64,000 nt of DNA, taken from assembly GCF_030849025.1 (NCBI RefSeq), contig NZ_CP118224.1, positions 1,286,001-1,350,000 of the forward strand, in the 5' to 3' direction. A program made the translations under genes and the position numbers. Origin of the DNA: Oceanimonas pelagia (GTDB lineage Bacteria > Pseudomonadota > Gammaproteobacteria > Enterobacterales > Aeromonadaceae). This document shows, piece after piece, positions 45,955-54,771 of the stretch. Within the stretch, counting starts at the first letter, position 1; each line of letters starts with the position of its first letter. The notes beneath the pieces were generated by a model. It made no database searches and was not told the DNA's origin. It was given only the letters and a program-made list of their open reading frames with translations.

Positions 45955-47598
45955 ATGAGCACGCACCCCAGAGCGGGCCAGCCGGCAGAAGCCGGTGATC
46001 TGGTCAACATTCCTCAACTGATGGCGGCCTTTTACCAGCTGGTGCCCGATGCCGCCGTGCCCGCACAACGGGTGGCCTTTGGCACCTCCGGACACCGGGG
46101 CTCGGCCCTGGATACCAGCTTTAACCAGGCACATATTCACGCCATTTGCCAGGCGGTGGCGGAATACCGCCGGGAACAGGGGATGGACGGCCCGCTGTTT
46201 CTGGGCATGGATACCCATGCCCTGTCGGAGGCGGCCTTTGGGGCGGCGCTGGAAGTGCTGGTGGCCAACGGCGTGGAGGTGCGGGTGCAGCAGGGCGGAG
46301 GCTATACGCCCACGCCGGTGATCTCGCATGCCATTCTGGGCCATAACCGGGCCGGCAACGGCGGCGTGGCCGACGGCATTGTGATCACCCCGTCTCACAA
46401 TCCGCCCCGGGATGGTGGCATTAAATACAACGGCCCCGACGGCGGGCCGGCCAGCGCCGAGGCGACCGGGCGCATTCAGCAACGGGCCAACGAGCTGCTG
46501 GCCGCCGGCAATGCCGGTGTGCGCCGCCTGCCCTTTGCCGAGGCCCGCGCAAACGCCGTGCCTCACGATTATGTGGCCAACTATGTGAGCGAGCTGGCCG
46601 ACGTCATCGACATGGCCGCCATACGCGAGGCGGGCATTCGCATTGGCGTGGATCCCTTGGGGGGCTCGGGACTGGCTTACTGGCCGCACATTGCCGAGCG
46701 TTATGGTCTCGACATTACCGTGGTCAATCCACGCCAGGATGCGGATTTCGGTTTTATGCCCCTGGATCACGACGGCAAAATCCGCATGGACTGCTCCAGT
46801 CCCTGGAGCATGACCAGCCTGCTGGCGCTGAAGGACCAGTTCGACATCGCCTGCGGCAACGATCCCGACTACGACCGCCACGGCATTGTGGATGCCGACG
46901 GCCTGATGAACCCCAATCATTACCTGGCGGTGTGCATTCATTATCTGTTTACCCACAGGCCCGAGTGGCCGGCGAACCTGGCGGTGGGCAAGACCCTGGT
47001 GTCGTCTTCCATCATCGACCGGGTGGCGGCCAGTCTGAACCGGCCGTTGATGGAAGTGCCGGTGGGCTTCAAATGGTACGTTCAGGCCCTGATGGCGGGG
47101 GAGCTGGCCTTTGTCGGTGAAGAAAGCGCCGGTGCGTCTTTCCTGCGTCGCAACGGCGGCGTCTGGACCACCGACAAGGACGGTTTTATTCCCTCCCTGC
47201 TGGCGGCGGAAATGCTGGCGGTGACCGGCAAGACCCCGCACCAGTATTACGCCATGCTCACCAGCGAGCTGGGGCGTCCTTATTACCGCCGGGTGGACGC
47301 TCCCGCCAGCCATGAGCAAAAGCGGGTGCTGGCCGGGCTGAGCCCGGAAGATGTGCAGGCCGACACCCTGGCCGGTGATGCCATTGTCGCCCGCCTCACC
47401 GCCGCTCCCGGTAACGGTGCCGCCATCGGGGGCCTCAAGGTGGTCACCGGGCAGGGCTGGTTTGCCGCCCGTCCCAGCGGTACCGAGCAGGTCTACAAGA
47501 TATACGCCGAGAGCTTTCGCAGCGAGGCGCACCTGGATCAGCTGATCGCCGAGGCCCGTGGCCTGGTGGATGCGGTGTTCGTCAGGGCCGGTGTCTGA
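45955..47598 (+). CDS. pgm: Phosphoglucomutase (alpha-D-glucose phosphate specific)
   Basis: Pgm interconverts glucose 1- and 6-phosphate for glycogen, UDP-glucose and envelope sugars. The 547-aa product (E. coli 546) has the phosphoserine loop VITPSHNPP with Ser147, the metal loop [10 protein letters not shown], the sugar loop GEESAGAS and the phosphate-binding RPSGTEQ. The ATG follows AAGGA closely. It is co-transcribed with seqA. Confidence 0.98.
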   Translation: MSTHPRAGQPAEAGDLVNIPQLMAAFYQLVPDAAVPAQRVAFGTSGHRGSALDTSFNQAHIHAICQAVAEYRREQGMDGPLFLGMDTHALSEAAFGAALEVLVANGVEVRVQQGGGYTPTPVISHAILGHNRAGNGGVADGIVITPSHNPPRDGGIKYNGPDGGPASAEATGRIQQRANELLAAGNAGVRRLPFAEARANAVPHDYVANYVSELADVIDMAAIREAGIRIGVDPLGGSGLAYWPHIAERYGLDITVVNPRQDADFGFMPLDHDGKIRMDCSSPWSMTSLLALKDQFDIACGNDPDYDRHGIVDADGLMNPNHYLAVCIHYLFTHRPEWPANLAVGKTLVSSSIIDRVAASLNRPLMEVPVGFKWYVQALMAGELAFVGEESAGASFLRRNGGVWTTDKDGFIPSLLAAEMLAVTGKTPHQYYAMLTSELGRPYYRRVDAPASHEQKRVLAGLSPEDVQADTLAGDAIVARLTAAPGNGAAIGGLKVVTGQGWFAARPSGTEQVYKIYAESFRSEAHLDQLIAEARGLVDAVFVRAGV

Positions 47599-47604
47599 GC
47601 CCGT

Positions 47605-47640
47605 GCGGCCGGCCATCATGGCCGGCCCGCTTCTTCTTCC
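47605..47640 (+). terminator. Probable terminator of seqA-pgm
   Basis: A 10-bp perfect stem (GGCCGGCCAT/ATGGCCGGCC, 47607-47627) is followed by a C/T-rich tail (TTCTTCTTCCTTG). The tail is not a pure T run, so efficiency is uncertain. Confidence 0.6.
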
Positions 47641-47686
47641 TTGTTCAAACCACAAGCTTTAGACATTGATACTGAAATCGTGTTTT

Positions 47687-47709
47687 ATTGCATATGAATA
47701 TATTGCAAT
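47687..47709 (+). promoter_or_regulatory. Inverted repeat upstream of astE
   Basis: ATTGCA (47687-47692) and TGCAAT (47704-47709) flank an AT-rich centre that contains TATGAAT, a half-match to the arginine repressor box. It lies 24-46 bp before the astE ATG, so it may be an operator. Confidence 0.35.
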
Positions 47710-47732
47710 GAAATGGAATTTTGGAGGTATCT

Positions 47733-48758
47733 ATGAGCGGAAGCCGGCTTGAACATTTTCTTGAACTCAGCAGACAGTATCCCTGGCACCTGGCCCCCTT
47801 TACCGAGCGGCTGGCCGACGGCACCCGTGCCGAAGTGTGGGACACGGGCGTTCTGTGCCTGGAGCCGGCCTCGCCGGGGACGCGGGATATTGTCATTTCC
47901 TGTGGCATTCACGGTAATGAAACCGCGCCCATCGAGCTGTGTCAGCGCCTGTTGCAACAACTGGTGACCGGCCACCTGAAGTGCCGGCAGCGGCTGTTGC
48001 TGATCTTCGGCAATCCGGCGGCCATGAATGCCGGCGTGCGGGAGCTGGAAGAAAATCTCAATCGGTTGTTTTCCGGGGCTCACGCCCGGGGTGAGAAAAC
48101 CAGCCGGGAGCGGCAGCGGGCGGCGGCGCTGGAAGGTTATGTCACCCGTTTTTTTGAGGCCCGCTCCGGCAGCGAACGGCTGCATTACGATCTGCACACC
48201 GCCATTCGGCCGTCTCTGCACGAGAAGTTCGCGGTCTACCCCTTTACCCACGGTGCGCCCTACAGCCGTAACCAGCTGGCGTTTCTGCAGGCCGCCGGGG
48301 TGAATACCATTCTGCTGTCCCAGGCGCCCACCACCACCTTCAGTTACTTCAGTGCCCACGCATTCGGCGCCCATGCCTTTACCCTTGAGCTGGGCAAGGT
48401 CATGCCCTTTGGCCAAAACGACGCGCGCCGGCTGGCAGACATGGCGCATTGCCTGAGTGCGCTGCTGTCTACCCCCGGCTGGCAGCCGCCGGCGCTGAAG
48501 CTGGCCGAGCTTGAGGTGTTTGACGTCAGCCAGGAGATCATCAAGCACAGCGCGGACTTTCGCTTCAGTTTTAACAATGATGTATCCAATTTCACGTCCT
48601 TTGAGCCCGGTGCCCTGCTGGCAAGTGACGGTGAACACCGCTGGTATGCCCGGACCAGCGGCGAGGCGGTGGTGTTCCCCAATGCCGGGGTGGCGCTGGG
48701 CCAGCGGGCGGCGCTGATGGTCTCGCCGGTGCGGCTGGGCGAGGGGCAACTGGTATGA
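47733..48758 (+). CDS. astE: Succinylglutamate desuccinylase AstE
   Basis: AstE is the last step of the arginine succinyltransferase pathway, releasing glutamate and succinate. It is a zinc enzyme of the carboxypeptidase M14/aspartoacylase family. The 341-aa product (E. coli 322) has the zinc ligands His60 and Glu63 (CGIHGNETAP) and His155 (YDLHTAIR); Glu219 in FTLELGKV is the likely catalytic base. GGAGG is 5 bp before the ATG; a TTG four codons upstream is less likely. The other ast genes are not adjacent: astB is at 60.2 kb, and astC, astA and astD are outside the window. Confidence 0.93.
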   Translation: MSGSRLEHFLELSRQYPWHLAPFTERLADGTRAEVWDTGVLCLEPASPGTRDIVISCGIHGNETAPIELCQRLLQQLVTGHLKCRQRLLLIFGNPAAMNAGVRELEENLNRLFSGAHARGEKTSRERQRAAALEGYVTRFFEARSGSERLHYDLHTAIRPSLHEKFAVYPFTHGAPYSRNQLAFLQAAGVNTILLSQAPTTTFSYFSAHAFGAHAFTLELGKVMPFGQNDARRLADMAHCLSALLSTPGWQPPALKLAELEVFDVSQEIIKHSADFRFSFNNDVSNFTSFEPGALLASDGEHRWYARTSGEAVVFPNAGVALGQRAALMVSPVRLGEGQLV

Positions 48759-48942
48759 AAAGCGTCAGGGGAATGGGATTTTTTTGAAGCTGATTCACTT
48801 TTGTAAACAAAATGTAGATTTTTGGTGTGTCATTGTGTAATCATTCAATTGCTGAAATGTGGAATGCAATAAAGCACAAAAAAATACTATTTTGTATCCA
48901 TGTCAGGATTCACCCTTTGAACCATGTGAAGGAATCACGGTT

Positions 48943-49806
48943 ATGAAGCACACCTGCAAGCGCGTTTTCACCCTGTCTGCCCTGGCCCTGGCCGTTTCTG
49001 TTGCTCCCCAAGTGAGCGCGGCCACCTGGTCCGACACCTATATCGGTTATCGGTACGGTACCGAATTTACCGAGCCGAGCAACCCCAATGATGTGGAGAA
49101 GCATGTACTGCAGCTGACCCATGCCAGCGGCTATGCCTACGGCCAGAACTTCTTTAATCTGGATATTCTGCAGTCCGACGACATGGATCCGGCCAACGGC
49201 AGCGCTCGTGGTGAAGGTGATGGCGCGCTGGAAGCCTACCTGACCTACCGTCATCAGCTGCACCTGGGCAAGGTGTTTGACACCGATCTGAGCTTTGGCC
49301 CGGTCAAGGAAGTGGCGGTGACCGCGGGTGTTGATCTCAATACCAAAAACACTCAATTTGCTCCGCGCAAGCAACTGCTGGTGGTGGGCCCGACCCTGAA
49401 GTTCGGCCTGCCCAAGGGCTTTGCGGATCTGAGCCTGTTTTATGCCTATGAACGTAACCATTGCGGAGCTCCTTTCTGTCAGCAGAGCGATATCAGTTTT
49501 GATCCCTACTACATTGTGAATCTGGCCTGGGGCGTGCCCTTTAATGCCGGTCCGGTACCCATGAAGTTCCAGGGCTTCGGTAACTACAACGGCGCCAAGG
49601 GTAAGGATTACAACTTTAACGAAACCAAGCCGGAAGTGCTGGTGCGCACCTCGCTGATGGTGGACGTGGGTCAACTGGCCTTTGACAAGAGCAACACCCT
49701 GTGGGCCGGCGTGGGTTATGAATACTGGGACAACAAGTTCGGTAACCACGGCAAGCCGGGTGTGGACACCCGTGCCCCGACCTTCCAGCTGGAATACCAT
49801 TTCTGA
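48943..49806 (+). CDS. Tsx/OmpK-family outer-membrane channel, copy 1
   Basis: The 287-aa product has a signal peptide (MKHTCKRVFTLSALALAV..., cleavage after VSA near residue 26) and then alternating beta-strands of a 12-stranded barrel, ending in the aromatic YHF typical of outer-membrane proteins. Motifs LQLTHASGYAYGQNFFNLD and LSFGPVKEV are shared with the convergent paralogue at 49902. Tsx passes nucleosides in E. coli; OmpK is the Vibrio relative. AAGGA precedes the ATG. A 6-2-6 palindrome (TTTTGT/ACAAAA, 48799-48812) lies upstream. The substrate is not known. Confidence 0.88.
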   Translation: MKHTCKRVFTLSALALAVSVAPQVSAATWSDTYIGYRYGTEFTEPSNPNDVEKHVLQLTHASGYAYGQNFFNLDILQSDDMDPANGSARGEGDGALEAYLTYRHQLHLGKVFDTDLSFGPVKEVAVTAGVDLNTKNTQFAPRKQLLVVGPTLKFGLPKGFADLSLFYAYERNHCGAPFCQQSDISFDPYYIVNLAWGVPFNAGPVPMKFQGFGNYNGAKGKDYNFNETKPEVLVRTSLMVDVGQLAFDKSNTLWAGVGYEYWDNKFGNHGKPGVDTRAPTFQLEYHF

Positions 49807-49851
49807 GCCGGCATTGCCTGACGGGTTAAACCCCCTTTCCCTGTGTAATGA

Positions 49852-49876
49852 AAAAGAGCGCCTCGGCGCTCTTTTG
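49852..49876. terminator. Bidirectional terminator between the two Tsx-like genes
   Basis: A GAGCGCC/GGCGCTC stem with a 2-nt gap, flanked by an A run on the left and a T run on the right, serves both convergent genes. Confidence 0.85.
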
Positions 49877-49901
49877 TTGTTGGGTACTTGTGGTTGGGGG
49901 C

Positions 49902-50687
49902 TCAAAAGCGCCAGACCGCCAGGCCCTGTACGGCGCTTTCGGTCACCGCGCTGCCGTACTTGTTATGCCAGTACTGGTATTCCACTCCCACAAACAGCCG
50001 CTGGGGCTCATTGAACAGGGTTTTACCCAGATCGTAACGCAGCTGGGGCTGGGCCAGCACATGGGCCTTGACCCTGTCGCCAAACTCGTTGGTGCGGCTG
50101 CCGATGTACTCAAGATGACCTTCCAGGCTGAAGTCGTGGTTGCCAAGGCCAAACGGAAAAGCCCAGGCGGTGTCCAGCATCCAGCTGTTGCTTTCCTTGG
50201 GGGCACCGCCGCCGGCAACACCGACATTGTCGTCGATATAGGCGGTGATCAGGGTATTGAAGAAGGCGGCTCCGGGCACATCCAGGGCCAGCTGCACACC
50301 GGGCAGATACTTGCGTACCTTGCTGTCGCCGCCGGCGTTTACGCCCATGACGATGCCTACATCCTTAACCGGGCCAAAGCTCAGGTCGCGGCCGCTGATC
50401 TTACCCAGGCTGAAGTTGAAATAGCCTTCGCCATACCAGTCGCGCTGGCGCCGGTCGTCCTTCCAGTCGGCGTAGTCAACAAAAAAGAAATTGTCGCCGT
50501 ACTTCCAGCCGCTGGCATGTTGCAGGGTGTAAATGTTGGTGGTTGATGTTTGATCCGGGTTTGCGCCAAAGGGCTGTTGTTTGAGCTCACCCAACTGGTA
50601 GTGCAGCTCGGTGGTACTCCAGTCGGCAGCCTGGGCCGGCATGCAGCCGGTGGCAATCAGCAGCGCCAGGGCGGATTTTTTTATCAT
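49902..50687 (-). CDS. Tsx/OmpK-family outer-membrane channel, copy 2
   Basis: The 261-aa product has a signal peptide (MIKKSALALLIATGCMPAQA, cleavage before ADW), the same landmarks as copy 1 (LQHASGWKYGDNFFFVDYADW, LSFGPVKDVG) and a C-terminal VWRF. It is nearer to classical Tsx in length (E. coli mature Tsx 272 aa). AGGAAG precedes the ATG at 50687. A perfect CRP site lies about 110 bp upstream. In E. coli tsx is controlled by CRP and CytR, so nucleoside uptake is a good guess. Confidence 0.88.
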   Translation of the reverse strand: MIKKSALALLIATGCMPAQAADWSTTELHYQLGELKQQPFGANPDQTSTTNIYTLQHASGWKYGDNFFFVDYADWKDDRRQRDWYGEGYFNFSLGKISGRDLSFGPVKDVGIVMGVNAGGDSKVRKYLPGVQLALDVPGAAFFNTLITAYIDDNVGVAGGGAPKESNSWMLDTAWAFPFGLGNHDFSLEGHLEYIGSRTNEFGDRVKAHVLAQPQLRYDLGKTLFNEPQRLFVGVEYQYWHNKYGSAVTESAVQGLAVWRF

Positions 50688-50794
50688 GACTTCCTGTTCC
50701 TTTGTGTCCGTTGTATTGAAGAGGGTAAGCAAAGTGCCATAAATGCGGGTCACATTTGGGCACAAAGGATGTTACTTATCTGTAACAATGATGG

Positions 50795-50812
50795 TTGTGA
50801 CGCTGGTCACAA
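50795..50812 (-). promoter_or_regulatory. CRP-cAMP binding site upstream of Tsx-like copy 2
   Basis: TTGTGA-N6-TCACAA is a perfect symmetric match to the CRP consensus. A further TCACA half-site and a GCACA lie at about 50752-50763. The gene starts at 50687 on the minus strand. Confidence 0.75.
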
Positions 50813-50923
50813 AATGGATATTAATCTTTATATGAAGAATCTTGTCATGGAGATTTGTGGCGGCGGAAGGTGATGGATTCCCGCCTTCGAAGGGAGTGAG
50901 GGGCAGGTGACGGCGAGGCAGAC

Positions 50924-50949
50924 AAAAAAGGAGCCCTTCGGCTCCTTTT
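50924..50949 (-). terminator. Terminator of the HPP gene
   Basis: A GGAGCC/GGCTCC stem with CTTC loop is flanked by an A6 run (T tract on the minus strand) and a T4 run. It lies 5 bp after the HPP gene stop. Confidence 0.85.
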
Positions 50950-50953
50950 GCTG

Positions 50954-51517
50954 TTAATCGGCGACCGATCTGGCTTTTGCCGTTTGAGGTGCCGGCGTTT
51001 CCCGGGAAGGTTCTTCGAGCGGCGGTTTGCCGGCCCGGGCAGACTTGGGGCCAAACGGATAGCGCCTGTGAGTAAACACATAATGATAGGCGCTGGCAAA
51101 GGCCACCATGAACAGGGTGCCGGCCAGGGTGGGCAGAATAAAATCCAGCGGGCTCAGGTGCGCGCCCGACAGGTAAATCAGAATGGGGTTGGCGCCGGCG
51201 GGCGGGTGCAGGGTGTCGGTCAATACCATCAGGGCCAGGCCCAGACCAAAGCAGATGCCAATGCCCAGCATGGGGTCGGGGATCAGTCCAAGGCCGGCCA
51301 CGGTCAGGCAGGTGGTCAGCAGGTGGCCGAGGATCACGTTTTTGGGCCGGGACAGGGGGGCCGAGGGCAGCAGCAGCAGCAGTACCAGGGTGGCGCCCAT
51401 GGGTGCACTCAGTACCATGAAGTGGGTCCAGTCTTTCAGATAACTCAGGCAGATCACGGCGGTAAAGCCGGCAACTCCGGCCAGACTGGCGTCGCGCAAA
51501 CGGTGTTTAAAGTGCAT
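50954..51517 (-). CDS. HPP family integral membrane protein
   Basis: The 187-aa protein has four to five hydrophobic helices (about residues 12-150) and the family motif HPPAGANPIL in the middle. The C-terminal 40 residues are polar and probably cytoplasmic. Some HPP proteins have been linked to nitrite transport in chloroplasts and cyanobacteria; the substrate here is unknown. GAGG precedes the ATG. It stands alone, divergent from the small 66-aa gene. Confidence 0.85.
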   Translation of the reverse strand: MHFKHRLRDASLAGVAGFTAVICLSYLKDWTHFMVLSAPMGATLVLLLLLPSAPLSRPKNVILGHLLTTCLTVAGLGLIPDPMLGIGICFGLGLALMVLTDTLHPPAGANPILIYLSGAHLSPLDFILPTLAGTLFMVAFASAYHYVFTHRRYPFGPKSARAGKPPLEEPSRETPAPQTAKARSVAD

Positions 51518-51650
51518 CGAGACCTCGTGAACAGGATGTTTTTATAATCTATGCTCATAAAGCAAACGGCTAAATTGTATTTATAATGCATATAAAATAA
51601 AAGCCCGTCCTCTTTGGTAAATGCGCATTACTGATGCAAAGGAGAAGGCC

Positions 51651-51851
51651 ATGAGTGAGCATGAAGCCTTGCGCAAGGCGCTGCACTGGCTGACCGAGCA
51701 GCCCCGAATCGATGCGGCCGCCATTGCCGAGGCCAGCCGGCACTTTGATCTGTCGCCCCTTGATGAGCAGTTTCTGCGAGACTATTTTCTGAGGCAGCTC
51801 AGACAAGCCCCCTCAAAAAAACCTCAAAGTGATGATTTGAAAAGCAATTGA
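51651..51851 (+). CDS. 66-aa hypothetical protein
   Basis: A short gene with a strong ribosome site (AAAGGAGAAGG) and an ATG at 51651. The product is soluble and helical (HEALRKALHWLTEQPRIDAAA, then DLSPLDEQFLRDYFLRQL) and ends in a Lys/Ser-rich tail. The pattern of helix-turn-helix-like segments could suit a small regulator, but no family is recognised. The upstream region shared with the HPP gene is very AT-rich (51540-51600). Confidence 0.65.
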   Translation: MSEHEALRKALHWLTEQPRIDAAAIAEASRHFDLSPLDEQFLRDYFLRQLRQAPSKKPQSDDLKSN

Positions 51852-51863
51852 GCCGGCGCCCTC

Positions 51864-51893
51864 TTTACAGTACAAGGCGGGCCGCAGTATGAT
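51864..51893 (+). promoter_or_regulatory. Promoter of tRNA-Ser
   Basis: -35 TTTACA (51864-51869), an 18-bp spacer, and -10 TATGAT (51888-51893), followed by a GC-rich discriminator (GCGCC), 11 bp before the tRNA. Confidence 0.75.
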
Positions 51894-51904
51894 GCGCCGG
51901 GTCA

Positions 51905-51995
51905 GGAGGGGTGGCAGAGTGGTTGAATGCACCGGTCTTGAAAACCGGCGTAGGTTAATAGCCTACCGTGGGTTCAAATCCCACCTCCTCCGCCA
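51905..51995 (+). tRNA. tRNA-Ser (TGA)
   Basis: A 91-nt class II tRNA with a long variable arm (CGTAGGTTAATAGCCTACC region). The anticodon loop reads TCTTGAAAA with anticodon TGA. The acceptor GGAGGGG pairs with CCTCC, and CCA is encoded. Confidence 0.98.
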
Positions 51996-52001
51996 GACAC
52001 C

Positions 52002-52034
52002 AAAAAGCCCGCTGCATTTGCAGCGGGCTTTTTT
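52002..52034. terminator. Terminator after tRNA-Ser, also facing the TRAP permease gene
   Basis: AAAAAGCCCGCTGC and GCAGCGGGCTTTTTT pair around an ATTT loop; it works on both strands. Confidence 0.95.
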
Positions 52035-52070
52035 GCGTCAGCAGGCCGGCCATCGGGGCCGGCCTTGTGC

Positions 52071-54650
52071 TCAGCCGGCTTCGGCCAGCCGGCGCCGGCG
52101 TTGCAGCCAGGCCACCAGTCCGGCCAGCGCCAGGGCGGGAATAAACATCCACTCCTTGTCGGGCCGGTCCGATGGGCGTTGCAGCGCCACGATTTCCAGA
52201 TCGAAGTCCACCCCCAGCCGCTCGGCCTGGCTGCCAAAGTCGACCATGTCGATGATCACCTTGTCATCCTGAGTGCGCAGGCTGCTGATGCCGGTGCTGG
52301 CCAGGCGTTCAGCTGCACCGGGCCGGCTGGCGTCGAAGTTGAGCTTGACGATTTTGTTCACCGGCTCGCCAAACAGGTTGTTGCCCCCCAGCTGCAGAAT
52401 AATCGATTCGCTGGCGGGCAGGCTTTCCACCACCTGCTCCCACCGGCTGGCCTCATACTGGGTCATGGGGGGGAACAGCCGGTCCCAGAAAAAGCCGGGC
52501 CGGAACAGGGTAAAGGCCACCAGCAGCAGCGCCAAGGTCTCCCACCAGCGGCTTTTCACCAGCCAGAACCCCTGGGTGGCGGCGGCAAACAGCAGCATGG
52601 CCCCCAGGGCGCTGGCAATGGTCAGCAGCAGGCCGGCCCAGCTGTCGATACCCAGCAACAACAGTTGGGTGTTGAAGATGAACATGAAGGGCAGAATGGC
52701 GGTACGAATGTCGTAGGTGAACCCCTGAATACCGGTTTTTATCGGATCCGCCTTGGCAATGGCGGCGGCGGCAAAGGCCGCCAGCCCCACCGGCGGCGTG
52801 TCGTCCGCCAGTATGCCGAAGTAGAACACAAACAAATGGACCGCAATCAGCGGCACAATCAGTCCGTGCTGGGCCCCCAGGTTGACGATTACCGGTGCCA
52901 TCAGGGTGGACACCACGATGTAATTGGCGGTGGTGGGCAGGCCCATGCCCAGCAGCAGGCTGATGACGGCGGTGAAGATCAGCATCAGCAGCAGGCTGCC
53001 ACCGGAGATAAACTCCACAAACTCGGTCATCACCAGGCCGATGCCGGTGAGGGTCACGGTACCCACCACAATACCGGCGGCGGCGGTGGCCACGCCGATG
53101 CCTATCATGTTGCGGGCGCCGGTCACCAGCCCCATCAACAGATCAAAGGCGCCTTCCCTCAGCATGCCTTGGGATGCTTCCTTGCGGAACAGGGCCTTGA
53201 GCGGCTTGTGGGTCACCACGATAAACATCATGAACAGGGTGGCCCAGAAGGCCGACAGCCCGGGCGACAGCCGCTCCACGGTCAGGCACCACACCAGCAC
53301 CACGATGGGCAGCAGATAGTAGATGCCCGACTTGAAGGTGGGGCCGGGCTCGGGCATGTGAATATCCGGGTTTTCCGGATCGTCCATGGCCAGGTCCGGC
53401 AGCCGGGCCGACCAGGCCACCAGCGCCACATAAATGATCAGCGCCAGCACACTCAGCACCCAGGTAGCCAGAGGGCCGAACAGGGTCTTGGTCCAGCCGA
53501 TGCCGTAATAGACTCCCGCCGACAGCAGCATCAGGCCGATGATGATGGTCAGAAAGCCGGCCAGGCGCTGGGCCAGGGTGCGCTGACGGCGCTGCTGCAG
53601 CGGCTGCATGCCGGCCTTGATCGCTTCCAGGTGTACGATGTAAATCAGTGCCGCATAGGAGATCAGCGCCGGCAGTATGGCCGCCTTGATCACCTCAATG
53701 TAAGAAATGCCCACGTACTCCACCATCAGAAAGGCGGCGGCGCCCATGATCGGCGGCGTCAGCTGGCCGTTGGTGGAGGCGGCCACTTCCACTGCGCCGG
53801 CCTTGGTGGCGGGAAAGCCGACCCGTTTCATCAGCGGTATGGTAAAGGTGCCGGTGGTCACCACGTTGGCGATGGAGGAGCCCGATACCAGCCCCGACAG
53901 TCCCGACGACACCACCGCCGCCTTGGCCGGGCCGCCGCGCAGGTGGCCGAGCAGGGAAAAGGCCAGCTTGATGAAGTAGTTGCCGGCGCCGGCCCGCTCC
54001 AGCAGGGAGCCGAACAGCACAAACATGAACACAAACGAGGTGGATACCCCCAACGCCACGCCAAATACCCCTTCGGTGGTCAGCCACTGGTGGGTGACGG
54101 TACGGGCCAGGCTGGCGCCCCGGTGGGCGATGACCTCCGGCATCCAGGGGCCGGCAAAGGTGTAGAACAGAAACAGGGCCGCCACCACCATCAGCGGTGG
54201 CCCCAGCGCCCGGCGGGTGGCTTCCAGCAGCAGCACCATGCCGATGCAGGCCACCACCAGATCCTGCATGATGGGCAGGCCCGGGCGGCTGGCCAGCTCC
54301 CGGTAGAACAGAAACAGGTAGGCGGCACAAAAGGCGCCCACCAGGGCCAGCGCCCAGTCGTGCCAGGGAATGCGGTCCCGGGGCGAGTGGGTAAGGGCGG
54401 GAAAGGCGGTGAACGACAGGAACACCGCAAACGCCAGGTGAATTGAGCGGGCCTCGGTATCGTTGAAAATGCCGGCATTGAACATAAACGGCAGGGGCGA
54501 GACATACCACAGCTGAAACAGGGCCCAGCACAGGGGCACCAGCAGCAGCACCCAGTGGCCAATGCCGGTGGGATGACGACCGCCGGTGTCGGCCTGGGCC
54601 AGCATCTCCTCCAGTTTGTGCCGGGTGTTGTCCTGAGGCGGATGGGACAT
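52071..54650 (-). CDS. TRAP transporter fused permease, TAXI type (DctQ-DctM fusion with DUF3394 tail)
   Basis: The 859-aa inner-membrane protein joins the small and large TRAP permease subunits. About four helices come first (DctQ-like, residues about 30-160), then the DctM-like part with GSLLERAGAGNYFIKLA, LVSGSSIANVVTTGTFTIPLMKR and GLPTTANYIVVSTLMAP. A C-terminal region after about residue 690 matches the DUF3394 extension in position and ends with two helices. It uses Na+ or H+ to import an organic acid delivered by the binding protein encoded just upstream (54772). The gap holds a GC hairpin. Confidence 0.95.
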   Translation of the reverse strand: MSHPPQDNTRHKLEEMLAQADTGGRHPTGIGHWVLLLVPLCWALFQLWYVSPLPFMFNAGIFNDTEARSIHLAFAVFLSFTAFPALTHSPRDRIPWHDWALALVGAFCAAYLFLFYRELASRPGLPIMQDLVVACIGMVLLLEATRRALGPPLMVVAALFLFYTFAGPWMPEVIAHRGASLARTVTHQWLTTEGVFGVALGVSTSFVFMFVLFGSLLERAGAGNYFIKLAFSLLGHLRGGPAKAAVVSSGLSGLVSGSSIANVVTTGTFTIPLMKRVGFPATKAGAVEVAASTNGQLTPPIMGAAAFLMVEYVGISYIEVIKAAILPALISYAALIYIVHLEAIKAGMQPLQQRRQRTLAQRLAGFLTIIIGLMLLSAGVYYGIGWTKTLFGPLATWVLSVLALIIYVALVAWSARLPDLAMDDPENPDIHMPEPGPTFKSGIYYLLPIVVLVWCLTVERLSPGLSAFWATLFMMFIVVTHKPLKALFRKEASQGMLREGAFDLLMGLVTGARNMIGIGVATAAAGIVVGTVTLTGIGLVMTEFVEFISGGSLLLMLIFTAVISLLLGMGLPTTANYIVVSTLMAPVIVNLGAQHGLIVPLIAVHLFVFYFGILADDTPPVGLAAFAAAAIAKADPIKTGIQGFTYDIRTAILPFMFIFNTQLLLLGIDSWAGLLLTIASALGAMLLFAAATQGFWLVKSRWWETLALLLVAFTLFRPGFFWDRLFPPMTQYEASRWEQVVESLPASESIILQLGGNNLFGEPVNKIVKLNFDASRPGAAERLASTGISSLRTQDDKVIIDMVDFGSQAERLGVDFDLEIVALQRPSDRPDKEWMFIPALALAGLVAWLQRRRRLAEAG

Positions 54651-54686
54651 TAACTTTTCCTCCGAAGGTCAGGGATAAACAACAAA

Positions 54687-54719
54687 CCGGGGCGACAAGA
54701 GTCATGCTTGCCGCCCCGG
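54687..54719 (-). other. Intercistronic hairpin between TAXI binding protein and permease genes
   Basis: Arms CCGGGGCG (54687-54694) and CGCCCCGG (54712-54719) with an inner CAAG/CTTG stem. On the minus strand it is followed by a T-rich tail (TTTGTTGTT). It probably causes partial termination or protects the binding-protein mRNA. Confidence 0.6.
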
Positions 54720-54771
54720 ATACTTTCTGACCGAAACAGTGAGGGAAGCGGGCTTCCCCGATGCAGGCCGG

